Source: Acidobacteriaceae bacterium (lineage in GTDB: Bacteria > Acidobacteriota > Terriglobia > Terriglobales > Acidobacteriaceae). Taken from it: DNA of 23,332 nucleotides. The stretch covers positions 1 through 23,332 of the forward strand of contig JASHYS010000405.1 in assembly GCA_030042915.1 (NCBI GenBank), in the 5' to 3' direction. This document shows, piece after piece, positions 7,086 to 15,989 of the stretch. The notes under the pieces were generated by a model that was not told the origin of the DNA, searched no databases, and saw only the letters and a program-made list of their open reading frames with translations. The first letter of the stretch is position 1. Each line of letters starts with the position of its first letter. Made by a program: the position numbers and the translations under genes.

Positions 7086-7685
7086 ATGAATCGGCTTTTC
7101 TTCTCCTTATCTGCTTTATTGCTGGCGTGTTGCGCTGCTTCCGCTCAAAACCCCACTTCCAATGCGGCAACTCCTGCGAACGCTGACCCGACGGCGAATG
7201 TTCCCGCCGGGGTGACGACGAGCGTCAGCCCGGAGGTGGCGCAGTTTCAGAAGCTTGAAGACAGTTGGTCTGACTCGGTAAACCGGCGCGATCAATACGG
7301 GCTGGAGCTGGTGCTCTCTCCGCTGTTTCTTGATGTTTCGGCCGGCGGCGATGTGACCACGCGAAACCAGCAGGTGGTCATGGTGATCAGCGGCGATGAT
7401 AAGTGGCTTTATCTTACGCAAAAGGTGATCACCGTCCGCATGCTGGGCGACACTGCGGTAGTGAACGGCACCTATTCCTTGCGCCACAAAGTGAATTCCA
7501 ATCCTGTGGACGAGAAGGGTGTGTTCACCCATGTCTTTGAGCGTGTGCGCGGCGGCTGGATGTGCATCAATTCACAGCGCACCGTGCTGCGCGAGGATGC
7601 CGGCGCCAAGCAGAAGAAGCCGGCCACGGCTGAATCGCCGTTCCACTTCCCGCTGTTTTCAAAGAGTGATAAGGGACCGCAGTAA
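7086..7685 (+). CDS. Exported NTF2-like (SnoaL/DUF4440-type) protein
   Basis: A 199-residue exported protein of unknown role. I chose ATG 7086 (MNRLFF) since a clean signal peptide starts there and GGAG lies 12 bases upstream; an in-frame ATG at 7038 would add 16 non-leader residues. Cleavage is probably after ASA (residue 20), though L-L-A-C15 could also serve as a lipobox. The region from about residue 60 to 170 (LEDSWSDSVNRRD, then DVSAGGDVTTRNQQVV, then the VFERVRGGWMCINSQRTV strand) has the fold pattern of DUF4440/SnoaL proteins, a cone-shaped domain that binds small ligands or does nothing catalytic. It follows the regulator gene by 111 bp on the same strand; a functional link is not shown. 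Confidence 0.8.
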   Translation: MNRLFFSLSALLLACCAASAQNPTSNAATPANADPTANVPAGVTTSVSPEVAQFQKLEDSWSDSVNRRDQYGLELVLSPLFLDVSAGGDVTTRNQQVVMVISGDDKWLYLTQKVITVRMLGDTAVVNGTYSLRHKVNSNPVDEKGVFTHVFERVRGGWMCINSQRTVLREDAGAKQKKPATAESPFHFPLFSKSDKGPQ

Positions 7686-7736
7686 CGCGCCGGGCAAAAC
7701 GGCTTCCAAGTCAGAATCTCGTGAACCAGCTATCGC

Positions 7737-8096
7737 TCAAAGCGCAGACAGCGCTGCTGTCTGGTCGGTGAAAAGTCCCGCGTACTTGGTGATGCCGACC
7801 ATGGTGAAAACCTTGGTGAAGTGTGGAGAAAGACCGAAGACGTACACCTTTTGCGCTGAATTCGAGGCCTCAATGAGGAGTTGGATGATGAGCGCAATGC
7901 CGCTGGAGTTGATGTATTCCACCCCGGTGAAGTCCAGCAGGATCAACTTCGCGGTATCTTTGGGCAGAGCCTGGTAGGCTCCCAGCACCGCGTCCTTCGA
8001 GGTGCTGGCGATATCGCCCTGAAAACGGAGGACGGTGACCGGATGGCCGGCCGGAGAAGTGAGCTGGTCAACGTGCGACTTGGTCTCGGTTTGCAC
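7737..8096 (-). CDS. STAS-domain anti-sigma factor antagonist
   Basis: A 119-residue SpoIIAA/RsbV-like protein. In partner-switching systems the unphosphorylated form binds the anti-sigma kinase and frees the sigma factor; phosphorylation at a conserved Ser blocks this. The motif LDFTGVEYINSSG matches the STAS phosphorylation loop, with Ser65 (second Ser before Gly) the expected site. The start is GTG 8096 with GGAGG about 10 bases upstream. It lies 51 bp after the HATPase kinase gene and two genes after a SpoIIE phosphatase, completing the module. The target sigma factor is not in the window, so the output, which could be something other than a sigma factor, is unknown. Confidence 0.93.
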   Translation of the reverse strand: MQTETKSHVDQLTSPAGHPVTVLRFQGDIASTSKDAVLGAYQALPKDTAKLILLDFTGVEYINSSGIALIIQLLIEASNSAQKVYVFGLSPHFTKVFTMVGITKYAGLFTDQTAALSAL

Positions 8097-8147
8097 TTGT
8101 CGATTGCCTCCGCTGTCTTTGTAGGATTCTAGAATAACAACCCCAGC

Positions 8148-8594
8148 CTAACCGGCTTCGTTATCCAGCCGAATCACCAGACGAACATAGCTGCTTTTGC
8201 CTTCTGATCCGGCTACCCATTCGGCCTTGTCGACCAGAGCCTGGATGAGGAACATACCCATGCCGCGCGGGTCCTCTTCGCCGTGCATTTTGCGATCGAT
8301 ATCGGGCTTGGCGGGCTGGCTCTTGATGCCGGTGCCGTCGTCGATCACCTTCACTTCCAGCTCGTCGGGGCCGGCCTGCAGCACCACGCCAACCGAGAGT
8401 TTCTCATTCAGGCGATTGCCGTGTTCGATGGCGTTGATGCAGGCTTCAGCCAGCGCGGTCTTCAGATCCTCAATGCGGCTCTCGGGGAAGCCCATGAGTT
8501 TGGCCAGGGATGCGGCCGTGCTCATAGCCACCTTCTCGTAGCCCAAACGGGTGGGCAGCCTCAACTCCACCGTGGTGGATTTCGACTCGCTCAT
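8148..8594 (-). CDS. RsbW/SpoIIAB-like serine kinase anti-sigma factor (HATPase_c)
   Basis: GHKL-fold protein of 148 residues that would phosphorylate the STAS protein encoded next to it and bind a sigma factor. Visible ATP-binding motifs are the N-box E50-ACINAIEHGN60, the G1 box D85-DGTGI90 and the G2 box R110-GMGMFLI. ATG 8594 is preferred over an in-frame start 33 bases earlier, because it overlaps the stop of the preceding phosphatase gene in the ATGA arrangement typical of translational coupling. It is the middle gene of the phosphatase-kinase-STAS module. Confidence 0.94.
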   Translation of the reverse strand: MSESKSTTVELRLPTRLGYEKVAMSTAASLAKLMGFPESRIEDLKTALAEACINAIEHGNRLNEKLSVGVVLQAGPDELEVKVIDDGTGIKSQPAKPDIDRKMHGEEDPRGMGMFLIQALVDKAEWVAGSEGKSSYVRLVIRLDNEAG

Positions 8595-9772
8595 CCCTGC
8601 ATCTCCGGCGAATCGGTTGCGTGGCACAGCGCGAGTGCGGTCATGTCGTCAGCCTGTGGGCCGCCCTCGCCAAATGCCTGAATGGCAGTCCATAATGCAT
8701 CGAGAATATCATCGGCCTTCCGCGACGGGCACGAACAAAATTCGTCCAGAAGCCTTTCAGGACCAAACTCTTCATCCCCTCTGAAGACCTCGGTAAGCCC
8801 ATCGGTATAGAGCAGGAGGCGCCCGCTGGGGGCAATCATTCGCTGTTCGCTCGAGTAGCGCATCCCAGGGAGCATGCCCAGGGGGGTGCCGGCGGCGGCA
8901 AACTGGTAGGTGGGTGCTCCCGGCTCGACCAGGAATCCCGGATTGTGCCCCGCGTTGACCACCTCGATTTCGCCCGTCTTGGGATGCAGCCGGACGAAGA
9001 TCGCGGTCACGTAGCGGCGCCGCTGTTCTTCGCCCTCAGCCCAGTGGTGCTGGTTCATCTGCGTAGCCAGCTCGTCGAGTGGCATGCCCGTGGCCGCCAT
9101 GCCCCGGAAGGCCGAGCGAAAGCTCATCGACACGATGGCTGAGGCCAGCCCTTTGCCGGCCACGTCGGCCACTGCCAGCAACAGGCTGCCGTCGGGCTGC
9201 TCCACGATGTCGAGGTAATCGCCGCCCACCTCGTAGCAGGTCACCGAGCGGATCCCGACCGAGTAGCCGGGAATGTTGGGCAGTTGCTGCGGAAGCAGGG
9301 AGCGCTGAATGCGGCGCGCGGCATCCAGATCCTGCTGCAGGCGCGCAAACTCGATATTGCGCTTGTGATTGCGCGCGTTTTCGAGGGCCACCGCGGCCTG
9401 CAGCGCCAGGCCCTCGAGGAAATCGGCTTCGTAGATGGTCAGCTCCCGGGCTTCGGGGGACGCAACCACCAGTTCGGTCATCTTTTTGCCATCGCGATCG
9501 GCGAGGGGGTAGCTGAACAGGCCCGCGTCAGAGGCGTTGCCGTTTAGGCCGCTCGCCGGCGCATCGCCATAGACCAGGCCTGTTCCGGGAAAGACGGCTC
9601 CGGCCATCTCCAGCTCGCGCACCACGATACGCAGCACCGATTCCAGCACTTCCTCTTCGCGAATGGTGGAGTGGACCTGGCGCGAGGCTTCAAGGAGGGC
9701 CTGCAGTCGGGCTACCTGCTGCTGCAAATCGATGGTGTCGCCGCCCGCGGCGAAATACGTGTCGGTTGCCAT
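8591..9772 (-). CDS. GAF-SpoIIE (RsbU-type) serine phosphatase
   Basis: PP2C-type phosphatase of 393 residues that should dephosphorylate the STAS antagonist and so switch on the sigma factor. A short coiled-coil (about 13-35) leads to a GAF-like sensor (about 28-137); a second helical linker (138-160) connects to the SpoIIE domain (about 165-385). Metal-binding and catalytic motifs are seen: GGDYLD (D185), ADVAGKGL (D203), NAGHN (273-277), YTDGLTE (D324) and QADDMTAL (D375, D376). The protein has no membrane segment, so the GAF domain probably senses a cytoplasmic ligand. The start ATG 9772 has a weak GGGGGT upstream. It is first in its operon and is coupled to the kinase gene through a 4-bp ATGA overlap. 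Confidence 0.94.
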   Translation of the reverse strand: MATDTYFAAGGDTIDLQQQVARLQALLEASRQVHSTIREEEVLESVLRIVVRELEMAGAVFPGTGLVYGDAPASGLNGNASDAGLFSYPLADRDGKKMTELVVASPEARELTIYEADFLEGLALQAAVALENARNHKRNIEFARLQQDLDAARRIQRSLLPQQLPNIPGYSVGIRSVTCYEVGGDYLDIVEQPDGSLLLAVADVAGKGLASAIVSMSFRSAFRGMAATGMPLDELATQMNQHHWAEGEEQRRRYVTAIFVRLHPKTGEIEVVNAGHNPGFLVEPGAPTYQFAAAGTPLGMLPGMRYSSEQRMIAPSGRLLLYTDGLTEVFRGDEEFGPERLLDEFCSCPSRKADDILDALWTAIQAFGEGGPQADDMTALALCHATDSPEMQG

Positions 9773-9883
9773 AATGACCCCCGTAGGATTCTGAATGTAT
9801 CACGCCCATGGCACCACTGGGCCACTTACGCGAGGTGCCCGGCGAGGCGGTTGGCGGGGCGTAAGATTGGCGCGGGAGGGGTT

Positions 9884-10261
9884 ATGGCTGCCCAGACACG
9901 CTCCATCGTCCGTGCTGTGGTGATCGGATTCTTCAGCTGGCTGATTCCATTCCTGATCTCATTTGTCGCCTTTCCCATCAAGAAAGGCAACGCCCCACTT
10001 TTCAGCACGCTGATGTACCTGGTTGAGCTCATCACTGCGGGCTTGTTGCTGGCTTTCTACTTCCGCAAGCGGGCCGTTTCTGTTCGCGAGGCTCTCCTGG
10101 TCGGGACGCTCTGGCTGGCCATGAATCTGATTTTCGATTATCCGATGTTCGCGTATGGCCCCATGAAAATGACCGGGACTGCCTACTACTCGGAGATCGG
10201 CCTGGTCTACCTGACGTTTCCCATCTTCGCGGTGCTGGCGGCCCGGCTGGCCAAGCCATAA
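9884..10261 (+). CDS. Small four-segment integral membrane protein, unknown function
   Basis: I do not recognise a named family. The ATG at 9884 has a strong GGGAGGGG ahead of it and gives 125 residues; longer in-frame starts are antisense to the phosphatase gene. Four hydrophobic segments lie near residues 10-30, 38-58, 70-86 and 102-122, with basic residues (FRKR at about 59-62) suggesting a cytoplasmic loop. A conserved-looking FDYPMFAYGP stretch sits between segments 3 and 4. It is transcribed divergently from the phosphatase operon and is followed by a stem-loop. Confidence 0.85.
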   Translation: MAAQTRSIVRAVVIGFFSWLIPFLISFVAFPIKKGNAPLFSTLMYLVELITAGLLLAFYFRKRAVSVREALLVGTLWLAMNLIFDYPMFAYGPMKMTGTAYYSEIGLVYLTFPIFAVLAARLAKP

Positions 10262-10282
10262 GGATCTCGCGAAGTTGGTCGA

Positions 10283-10306
10283 TTCGGTCTGCGGCGCGCA
10301 GCCGAA
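10283..10306 (+). terminator. Stem-loop after the small membrane protein gene
   Basis: TTCGG-t-CTGCG and CGCAG-CCGAA pair around a GCG loop with one bulged T, 21 bp past the stop codon. The following sequence (GCTGTGGTATTG) has only a weak T content, so it may be an inefficient or Rho-assisted terminator. Confidence 0.4.
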
Positions 10307-10482
10307 GCTGTGGTATTGTCGAATCAATCGCGCAGCTCAATTTTCGCGGGATTTCCCCTGCATTCAAACCATTTTGTTGCCACGGTTTTGCATTGCGTGA
10401 CCTCGCTTGGAGTGCATCTGTCTTCTGCACCGGGCGCGGGCACAGCTTGAGTATCCCATCGGAAGAGCGGAGGAAATTCAAA

Positions 10483-13143
10483 ATGAACCCGACACGCGAG
10501 GCGACCGACGCCAATCTGGTTTTGACGCTCGAGGAGATTACCAACCTGGCGGAGGAAGAAGGCAAACCAGCCGATACCTTGATGAACGTGGTGGCCCTGA
10601 TTGCCTCGCGGTTCCGGACCGACGTCTGTTCGGCCTACCTGTTGGAGCCGGATCGGACCAATCTTGTGCTTGCCGCTTCGCTGGGCCTGCATCCGCGCTG
10701 CATCGGCACGCTGCGCATGCCGCTGCATGAGGGCCTCTCAGGCCTGGTGGCCGAACAGTTGCGCCCGGTCGCCGTGCCCAATGCTCCCAATCATCCCCGC
10801 TACAAGTACTTCAAGGAGTCAGGGGAGGAGGAGTACCACTCCTTTCTGGGCGTTCCGCTGGTCGATCGCGGCGTGCTGCAGGGCGTGCTGGTAGTGCAGA
10901 CCAAGGAAGCGAGGGTCTTTCGCGATCAAGAGATTCACATGCTGATGCAAGCGGCGAACCAGGTTGCGCCGGTGGTGAGCGAGGCGCGGACGCTGGACCG
11001 CTTTATTGCGCCCGCACAAGAAAGGCTCTGGGAGCTGGCGCGCAACGTGTGGTGGAGCTGGGACCAGGAGTGCGTGAGCCTGTTTCGCGATCTGAATCCG
11101 GCGCGCTGGCGCCAGTTGAATCAAAATCCCATCACGCTGCTGAATGAGATCCCGCTGAGCGAGCTCGAGCGCCGGGCCACGGAGCTGGTTCTGCACAGCC
11201 GCATCAACTATGCATACCGGCGCCAGCAAGAGTATCTGCTGGATGACCAAACCTGGGGAGCGAGCCACGCAGGCGCCCTGCGGCCGCGGCCGGTGGCCTA
11301 TTTTTCCGCCGAGTTTGGGCTGCACGAGTCGCTGCCCATCTATTCCGGTGGGCTGGGTGTTCTGGCCGGGGACCACATCAAGAGCGCATCGGATCTGGAC
11401 ATACCGCTGATCGGCGTCGGCCTCTTCTACGGTCAGGGCTATTTCCTGCAGCGGCTCGACAAGGAAGGATGGCAGCGCGAAGAGTATCTCCAGACCGACA
11501 TCAGTCAACTGCCCATGCAGCCGGCCATTGGCGTCAACGGCGAGCCGGTGGTGGTGGAGATGGCCACGCGCGGCGGTTCGATTCGCGCCAAGGTGTGGCG
11601 GGTGAAGGTGGGCCGATGCGATCTTCTGCTGCTGGACTCAAACGTGGCCGGCAACGCCCCTGAGGATCGGGATACCACTTCACGCCTGTATGGGGGCGAT
11701 GCGCGCACCCGCATCCGGCAGGAGCTGCTGCTGGGTGTGGGCGGGTTTCGTGCGCTCAAGGCCATGGGCATTGCGCCGGGCGTTCTACACCTGAATGAGG
11801 GGCACAGCGGATTCGCGGTCTTCGAAGCCATTCGCAGCCGCATGGCCGAGGAGGGTCTCGATTTCTATTCCGCCGCTCGCCAGATTCCGCGCGAAGTGAT
11901 TTTCACCACGCACACTCCGGTTCCCACGGGCCACGATCGTTTCACCCCGGACCTGATCGAGGAGCATTTGGGACCGCTGCGCGATCAACTGGGCATCTCG
12001 CACGAAAATTTGATGGGTTTTGGACGCGAGAACCCCACCGACCCCGGCGAGCCGTTCTGCATGACGGTGCTGGGATTGAAGCTGGCGCGGCGAGTGAACG
12101 CGGTCAGTTCGCTGCACGGCGAAGTTTCGCGAGCCATGTGGAGAGGGTTGTATCCCGATGGGCCTGAGGACGCGGTGCCGATCGGCCATGTAACCAATGG
12201 TGTGCACGTGCCGTCGTGGCTGGCTCCGCAGATGCGCCGCCTCTACGACCGGCATCTGGGAGTGGGATGGCAGCGACAGAGCGGCGCATCGCACACCTGG
12301 GCCGCGATTGAGACGGTGGACGATGGCGAGCTGTGGGAGACACACCTGAGCCTGAAGGCGCAGCTGCTGGACTTTGTGCGCCGGCGCGCCCACGAGCAGG
12401 CCGAACGCCGCGGCGAGCCGGCAGAAACTCTCAAGCGGCTGGACAAAGTGCTTTCGCCCGACGCCTTGACCATCGGCTTTGCGCGGCGTTTTGCCACCTA
12501 CAAGCGCGCCAATCTGCTGCTGGCCGATCTGGAGAGACTGGCTGCGATGGTGAACGACGCCAAGCATCCCGTGCAGTTTGTCTTTGCCGGCAAAGCGCAT
12601 CCGCACGACGAGCCCGGCAAGCGCGTGCTGCAGCAGATTGCGCAGATGATGCGCAACCCCGACTTCGGCGACAGGTTTGTTTTCATCGAGGATTACGACA
12701 TCAACGTAGGCCGATACCTGGTGCAGGGCGTGGACGTGTGGCTGAACAATCCGCGGCGTCCGCTCGAGGCTTCGGGCACGAGCGGCATGAAAGTGGTACT
12801 GAACGGCGGGCTCAACCTGTCGATTCTGGATGGATGGTGGGCCGAAGCTTACGACGGGTTGAACGGATTCGCCATCGGAACCGGCAGGACCCACTCCAAT
12901 ATGGATATGCACGACAAGCGCGATGGCGAGGCGCTGTATCACGTGCTGCTGGACGAAGTGATTCCGCTCTACTACAGCCGCGACCGCGACGGCCTGCCGC
13001 GGGGATGGATCAAGCGCATGAAACGCACCATCCGCACGCTGGGATGGCGCTTCAATGCCGACCGCATGGTGATGGATTACACGCTGAAGTGCTACGTTCC
13101 CGCGGCCGGAGGCACATCGAGCGAAGTGCGCACGCCGGTGTGA
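10483..13143 (+). CDS. glgP: Alpha-glucan phosphorylase (GT35) with N-terminal GAF domain
   Basis: Releases glucose 1-phosphate from glycogen or maltodextrin using phosphate and pyridoxal phosphate. The 886-residue protein starts at ATG 10483, nine bases after GGAGG. Residues about 10-170 form a GAF domain most like that of PtsP (GLSGLVAEQ, YHSFLGVPL, GVLVVQT). From about 185 the short-type glucan phosphorylase begins (LWELARNVWWSW, the DUF3417-type N-terminal region). PYSGGLGVLAGDH-like signature appears as IYSGGLGVLAGDH; NEGHSGF (about 438-444) and THTPVPTGHDRF follow. The PLP lysine is K770 in GTSGMK. GT35 members of this type normally lack GAF, so the fusion suggests allosteric control by a small ligand. 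It is convergent with mtnA, 24 bp apart. Confidence 0.93.
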   Translation: MNPTREATDANLVLTLEEITNLAEEEGKPADTLMNVVALIASRFRTDVCSAYLLEPDRTNLVLAASLGLHPRCIGTLRMPLHEGLSGLVAEQLRPVAVPNAPNHPRYKYFKESGEEEYHSFLGVPLVDRGVLQGVLVVQTKEARVFRDQEIHMLMQAANQVAPVVSEARTLDRFIAPAQERLWELARNVWWSWDQECVSLFRDLNPARWRQLNQNPITLLNEIPLSELERRATELVLHSRINYAYRRQQEYLLDDQTWGASHAGALRPRPVAYFSAEFGLHESLPIYSGGLGVLAGDHIKSASDLDIPLIGVGLFYGQGYFLQRLDKEGWQREEYLQTDISQLPMQPAIGVNGEPVVVEMATRGGSIRAKVWRVKVGRCDLLLLDSNVAGNAPEDRDTTSRLYGGDARTRIRQELLLGVGGFRALKAMGIAPGVLHLNEGHSGFAVFEAIRSRMAEEGLDFYSAARQIPREVIFTTHTPVPTGHDRFTPDLIEEHLGPLRDQLGISHENLMGFGRENPTDPGEPFCMTVLGLKLARRVNAVSSLHGEVSRAMWRGLYPDGPEDAVPIGHVTNGVHVPSWLAPQMRRLYDRHLGVGWQRQSGASHTWAAIETVDDGELWETHLSLKAQLLDFVRRRAHEQAERRGEPAETLKRLDKVLSPDALTIGFARRFATYKRANLLLADLERLAAMVNDAKHPVQFVFAGKAHPHDEPGKRVLQQIAQMMRNPDFGDRFVFIEDYDINVGRYLVQGVDVWLNNPRRPLEASGTSGMKVVLNGGLNLSILDGWWAEAYDGLNGFAIGTGRTHSNMDMHDKRDGEALYHVLLDEVIPLYYSRDRDGLPRGWIKRMKRTIRTLGWRFNADRMVMDYTLKCYVPAAGGTSSEVRTPV

Positions 13144-13167
13144 ATCTCGGCGGTTACCTCGATTCTT

Positions 13168-14214
13168 TCAGCTCACCAGCTCCATCTCTTTGAGCGACTC
13201 TGTGTACGGCGCGCGCATCACACCACGTTCGGTGATGATGGCCGTGATGTACTTCGCAGGAGTGACGTCGAACGCTGGATTCGAGATGCCCACGCCGTGC
13301 GGAGTGACCTGCTTGCCTGCGTAGTGTGTGACTTCGCGAGCGGGGCGCTCCTCGATGGGGATGGCGTCGCCGGTGGCAGTGGCGAGATCGATGGTGGACC
13401 AGGGCGCGGCCACGTAGAACGGGATGCCGTGCTCGCGCGCCAGGATTGCCACGTTGTAGGTGCCGATCTTATTGGCGGTATCGCCGTTAGCGGCGATGCG
13501 GTCGGCGCCGACAACCACGCCCTGGATGCGCCCCTTGCGCATCAGGCTGGCAGCCATGTTGTCGCAGATGACGGTGGTGGGAATGCTGTCGGCCATCAGC
13601 TCCCAGGCCGTGAGCCGCGAGCCCTGCAAGAATGGCCGCGTCTCGTCGACATACACGTGAATGCGCCTGCCGCGCTCCACCGCTGAGCGAATCACACCCA
13701 GCGCCATCCCATAGCCGCAGGAAGCCAGTGCGCCGGCATTGCAGTGCGTTAAAACGCCGCCTTCATCGGGCATCAAATCGGCGCCAAATGCGCCCATCGC
13801 TCTGCAGGCAGCGATGTCTTCATCGTATATGGTGTTGGCCTCAGCCAGGAACTTCCGCTTGATCTCCTCCAAAAGTACGCCCGACCCGGCCAGCTTCGCG
13901 AAAAGCCGCTTCATGCGGTCGATGGCCCAGAAAAGGTTCACGGCCGTGGGGCGGGTTGCCGCCAGCCGCGCGCAGATCTTCTCGAACTCCGGCGCAAATT
14001 CCTGCGCCGTGGCTGCTTTCGTCTTCTGGGCGCCGAGGGCGACGCCGTAAGCCGCGGAAACCCCAATGGCCGGCGCGCCGCGCACCACCATGGTGGTGAT
14101 GGCGTCAGCAACCTGGTCGTAGGTCGCAGCCAGAACGTAGCTCTCTTCGAGCGGGAGCTTGGTCTGGTCGATGAAGCGAACGCCCTCCGGGGTCCAGGTC
14201 AGCGTAGGAACCAT
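13168..14214 (-). CDS. mtnA: S-methyl-5-thioribose-1-phosphate isomerase (MtnA)
   Basis: Converts 5-methylthioribose 1-phosphate to the ribulose form in the methionine salvage pathway, recycling methylthioadenosine from polyamine and other SAM-using reactions. The 348-residue length is standard. Diagnostic motifs are present: RGAPAIG (45-51) for substrate binding, catalytic Cys158 in [14 protein letters not shown], and catalytic Asp238 in [18 protein letters not shown]. It starts at ATG 14214 with only a weak GAAAGAG upstream. No other salvage gene (mtnK, mtnB, mtnC and so on) is adjacent. I see no SAM riboswitch in the 194 bp between it and the divergent transporter gene. Confidence 0.97.
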   Translation of the reverse strand: MVPTLTWTPEGVRFIDQTKLPLEESYVLAATYDQVADAITTMVVRGAPAIGVSAAYGVALGAQKTKAATAQEFAPEFEKICARLAATRPTAVNLFWAIDRMKRLFAKLAGSGVLLEEIKRKFLAEANTIYDEDIAACRAMGAFGADLMPDEGGVLTHCNAGALASCGYGMALGVIRSAVERGRRIHVYVDETRPFLQGSRLTAWELMADSIPTTVICDNMAASLMRKGRIQGVVVGADRIAANGDTANKIGTYNVAILAREHGIPFYVAAPWSTIDLATATGDAIPIEERPAREVTHYAGKQVTPHGVGISNPAFDVTPAKYITAIITERGVMRAPYTESLKEMELVS

Positions 14215-14408
14215 GCTCTTTCAGTGTAAATGGGGCGGTGTCCGGGGATCAGGTTCAGCGATCGGCCCTATGCGTCCAAACGTGCCCCGTCCAAAAGTCC
14301 CGTTCCATGCAACGGCCCCTCGCTGGACTTGGGGCCGCGGGGGTGCGTAGAGTGGTTGGGAACTATTTCAAGCTCTATTGCTTGAATCCTGCGGAGGAAA
14401 GACCATCC

Positions 14409-15674
14409 ATGGCAACGCCATCCAAAACTGCCACTGCGCCCAGCGCTCCCAACTACACCGTTCCATTCATCATCGTCACCGGCCTGTTTTGCATCTTTGG
14501 GTTCCTCACCAACCTGAACAGCAACCTGTCGCCGAAGCTCGAGGACATCTTCCATCTGGATCACTTCTGGTCAAACCTGGTCACTTCGTCGTGGTTCTTT
14601 GCCTATCTCTTCTTCTCGGTCCCTTCGGCCAAGGTGATTGAGGCCGTGGGCTATAAGCGCACCATGGTGATTTCGCTGTTTGTGATGGTCGTAGGCGCAT
14701 TGCTTTTTGTTCCCGCGGCAAACATGATCAGCTTCCCGTTTTTCCTCGCTGCCAGTTTCGTTCTGGCCACGGGCGTTTGCGGACTGCAGACTTCGGCGAA
14801 CCCCTATGTGTCGATCCTGGGGCCGGAGCACAGCGCGCCCGCGCGGCTCACGCTGGCTCAGGCATTCAACTCCGCAGGCACGATGGTGGCTCCGCTGGTG
14901 GTGGGTGCTTTCATCCTCACCAGTTCAACAAAACCATTGGACCAGGCAGCCGTTGCGCACACCGTTGTAGGGCCGTATATCGCCATTGCGATTGCTCTGC
15001 TCCTCCTGGGTTTCATCGTCATGATGCTGCACTTGCCCACCGTGACCCTGACCCGCGAATTCCGGCCCGCCGCCGATCCCGGCAATGTGGGCGGCGCCGC
15101 TTCGCTTGCCACACCCAGCATTTGGAGCCACCGGCATACGGTGCTGGCCATGGTCGGCATCTTCTTATACGTGGGGCTGGAAGTTTCATTGTTCGCCAAC
15201 GCCATCCGGTTTTTTCAGTCGCAGGGAGTGAACGATCCCCACCGGGCATCCGTACTGGCATTCTTCTATCCCTTTACCATGATGCTCGGGCGCTTTGCGG
15301 GAACCGTGGTCATGAAGAAAATCAAGGCCCAGAACCTGCTGGCGTTTCTCGGCGTGTTGGGCGTCGTTCTGCTGGTGGTGGGGATGTTTGTTACCGGCGA
15401 GCCGGCCGTGTGGTGCCTCATTCTGTGTGGCTTTGCCAACTCCATCATGTACCCCACCATCTTCGCTCTGGGCATCGCGGAGTTGGGACCGCTCACCAGC
15501 AAGGGATCGGGCGTGATTACTATCGGCAACGTGGGCGGAGGCGTCCTTCCGCCGCTCTTCGGGCTGATCGCCGACAGAGCAGGCTATCAGCACGCATTCT
15601 TGCTGCCCATCGTGGGATATATATTCATCGTGTTTTACGGGCTGTCGGGATACAAACCCGAGCGCAAGGCGTAA
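14409..15674 (+). CDS. FHS-family (FucP/GluP-type) MFS sugar transporter
   Basis: Inner-membrane proton-coupled sugar symporter of 421 residues with about twelve hydrophobic segments. It opens FIIVTGLFCIFGFLTNLN, followed by the paired-helix pattern SSWFFAYLFFSVP and GYKRTM at the 2-3 loop; the TSANPYVSILGP stretch is typical of the FucP/glucose-galactose group of the major facilitator superfamily. ATG 14409 has GGAGG about 12 bases upstream. Substrate (fucose, glucose, galactose or other) cannot be assigned from sequence alone. A good intrinsic terminator follows the stop. The gene diverges from mtnA and no sugar-catabolic gene is adjacent. Confidence 0.92.
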   Translation: MATPSKTATAPSAPNYTVPFIIVTGLFCIFGFLTNLNSNLSPKLEDIFHLDHFWSNLVTSSWFFAYLFFSVPSAKVIEAVGYKRTMVISLFVMVVGALLFVPAANMISFPFFLAASFVLATGVCGLQTSANPYVSILGPEHSAPARLTLAQAFNSAGTMVAPLVVGAFILTSSTKPLDQAAVAHTVVGPYIAIAIALLLLGFIVMMLHLPTVTLTREFRPAADPGNVGGAASLATPSIWSHRHTVLAMVGIFLYVGLEVSLFANAIRFFQSQGVNDPHRASVLAFFYPFTMMLGRFAGTVVMKKIKAQNLLAFLGVLGVVLLVVGMFVTGEPAVWCLILCGFANSIMYPTIFALGIAELGPLTSKGSGVITIGNVGGGVLPPLFGLIADRAGYQHAFLLPIVGYIFIVFYGLSGYKPERKA

Positions 15675-15696
15675 AGGCCTTAGCAGATTCAAACAG

Positions 15697-15727
15697 GCCC
15701 TCGGCGCTCGCCGGGGGCTTGTCTTTT
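15697..15727 (+). terminator. Intrinsic terminator of the sugar transporter gene
   Basis: GCCCTCGGCG pairs with CGCCGGGGGC (one T-G wobble; the tip must open to give a four-base loop), followed by TTGTCTTTT. It lies 22 bp after the transporter stop. Confidence 0.8.
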
Positions 15728-15941
15728 GGGGGCTTTGCCCGCGCCGGAATCCGGAAGAATCCCTCGAAGAAACTGTCATTTGCGGGTTAGACAGCCTGGC
15801 AGCGTGCTTCAAATCGAGACAAAGCCCTGCATCGTGGCGCGACAGCGATTGCCGCGCTACGCGACGGTGTTTGCACGGGGCCGGGACAGTTTGAATCGGG
15901 GCGAGTCATTGCCGGCGTTCGGCGGCTTTAAGAATTATGAC
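15728..15941. other. Intergenic stretch with no recognised feature
   Basis: Between the transporter terminator and the flagellin promoter I see no open frame with gene-like codon use, no repeats and no clear regulatory site. Confidence 0.5.
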
Positions 15942-15968
15942 TAAAGTTATTCGAGCCCGGACCGATGA
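15942..15968 (+). promoter_or_regulatory. Sigma-28 (FliA) type promoter of the flagellin gene
   Basis: TAAAGTTA, 11 bases, then ACCGATGA closely follows the flagellar consensus TAAAGTTT-N11-GCCGATAA (7/8 and 6/8 matches with exact spacing). A start of transcription near 15975 would give a leader of about 110 nt. Confidence 0.8.
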
Positions 15969-15989
15969 AGGGGGTGGATGCGAACAGGC

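Noticed and set aside
11785..12942. Minus-strand open frame of 385 codons
   Set aside because: It is antisense to the catalytic part of the glucan phosphorylase and has no family features; long shadow frames are expected at this GC content.
14215..14408. Possible SAM riboswitch ahead of mtnA
   Set aside because: The sequence shows no SAM-I core pattern or terminator/antiterminator arrangement; only GC-rich runs were seen.
14777..15790. Plus-strand open frame of 337 codons
   Set aside because: It is a shifted frame inside the transporter gene, rich in Arg, His and Gly, without membrane segments.
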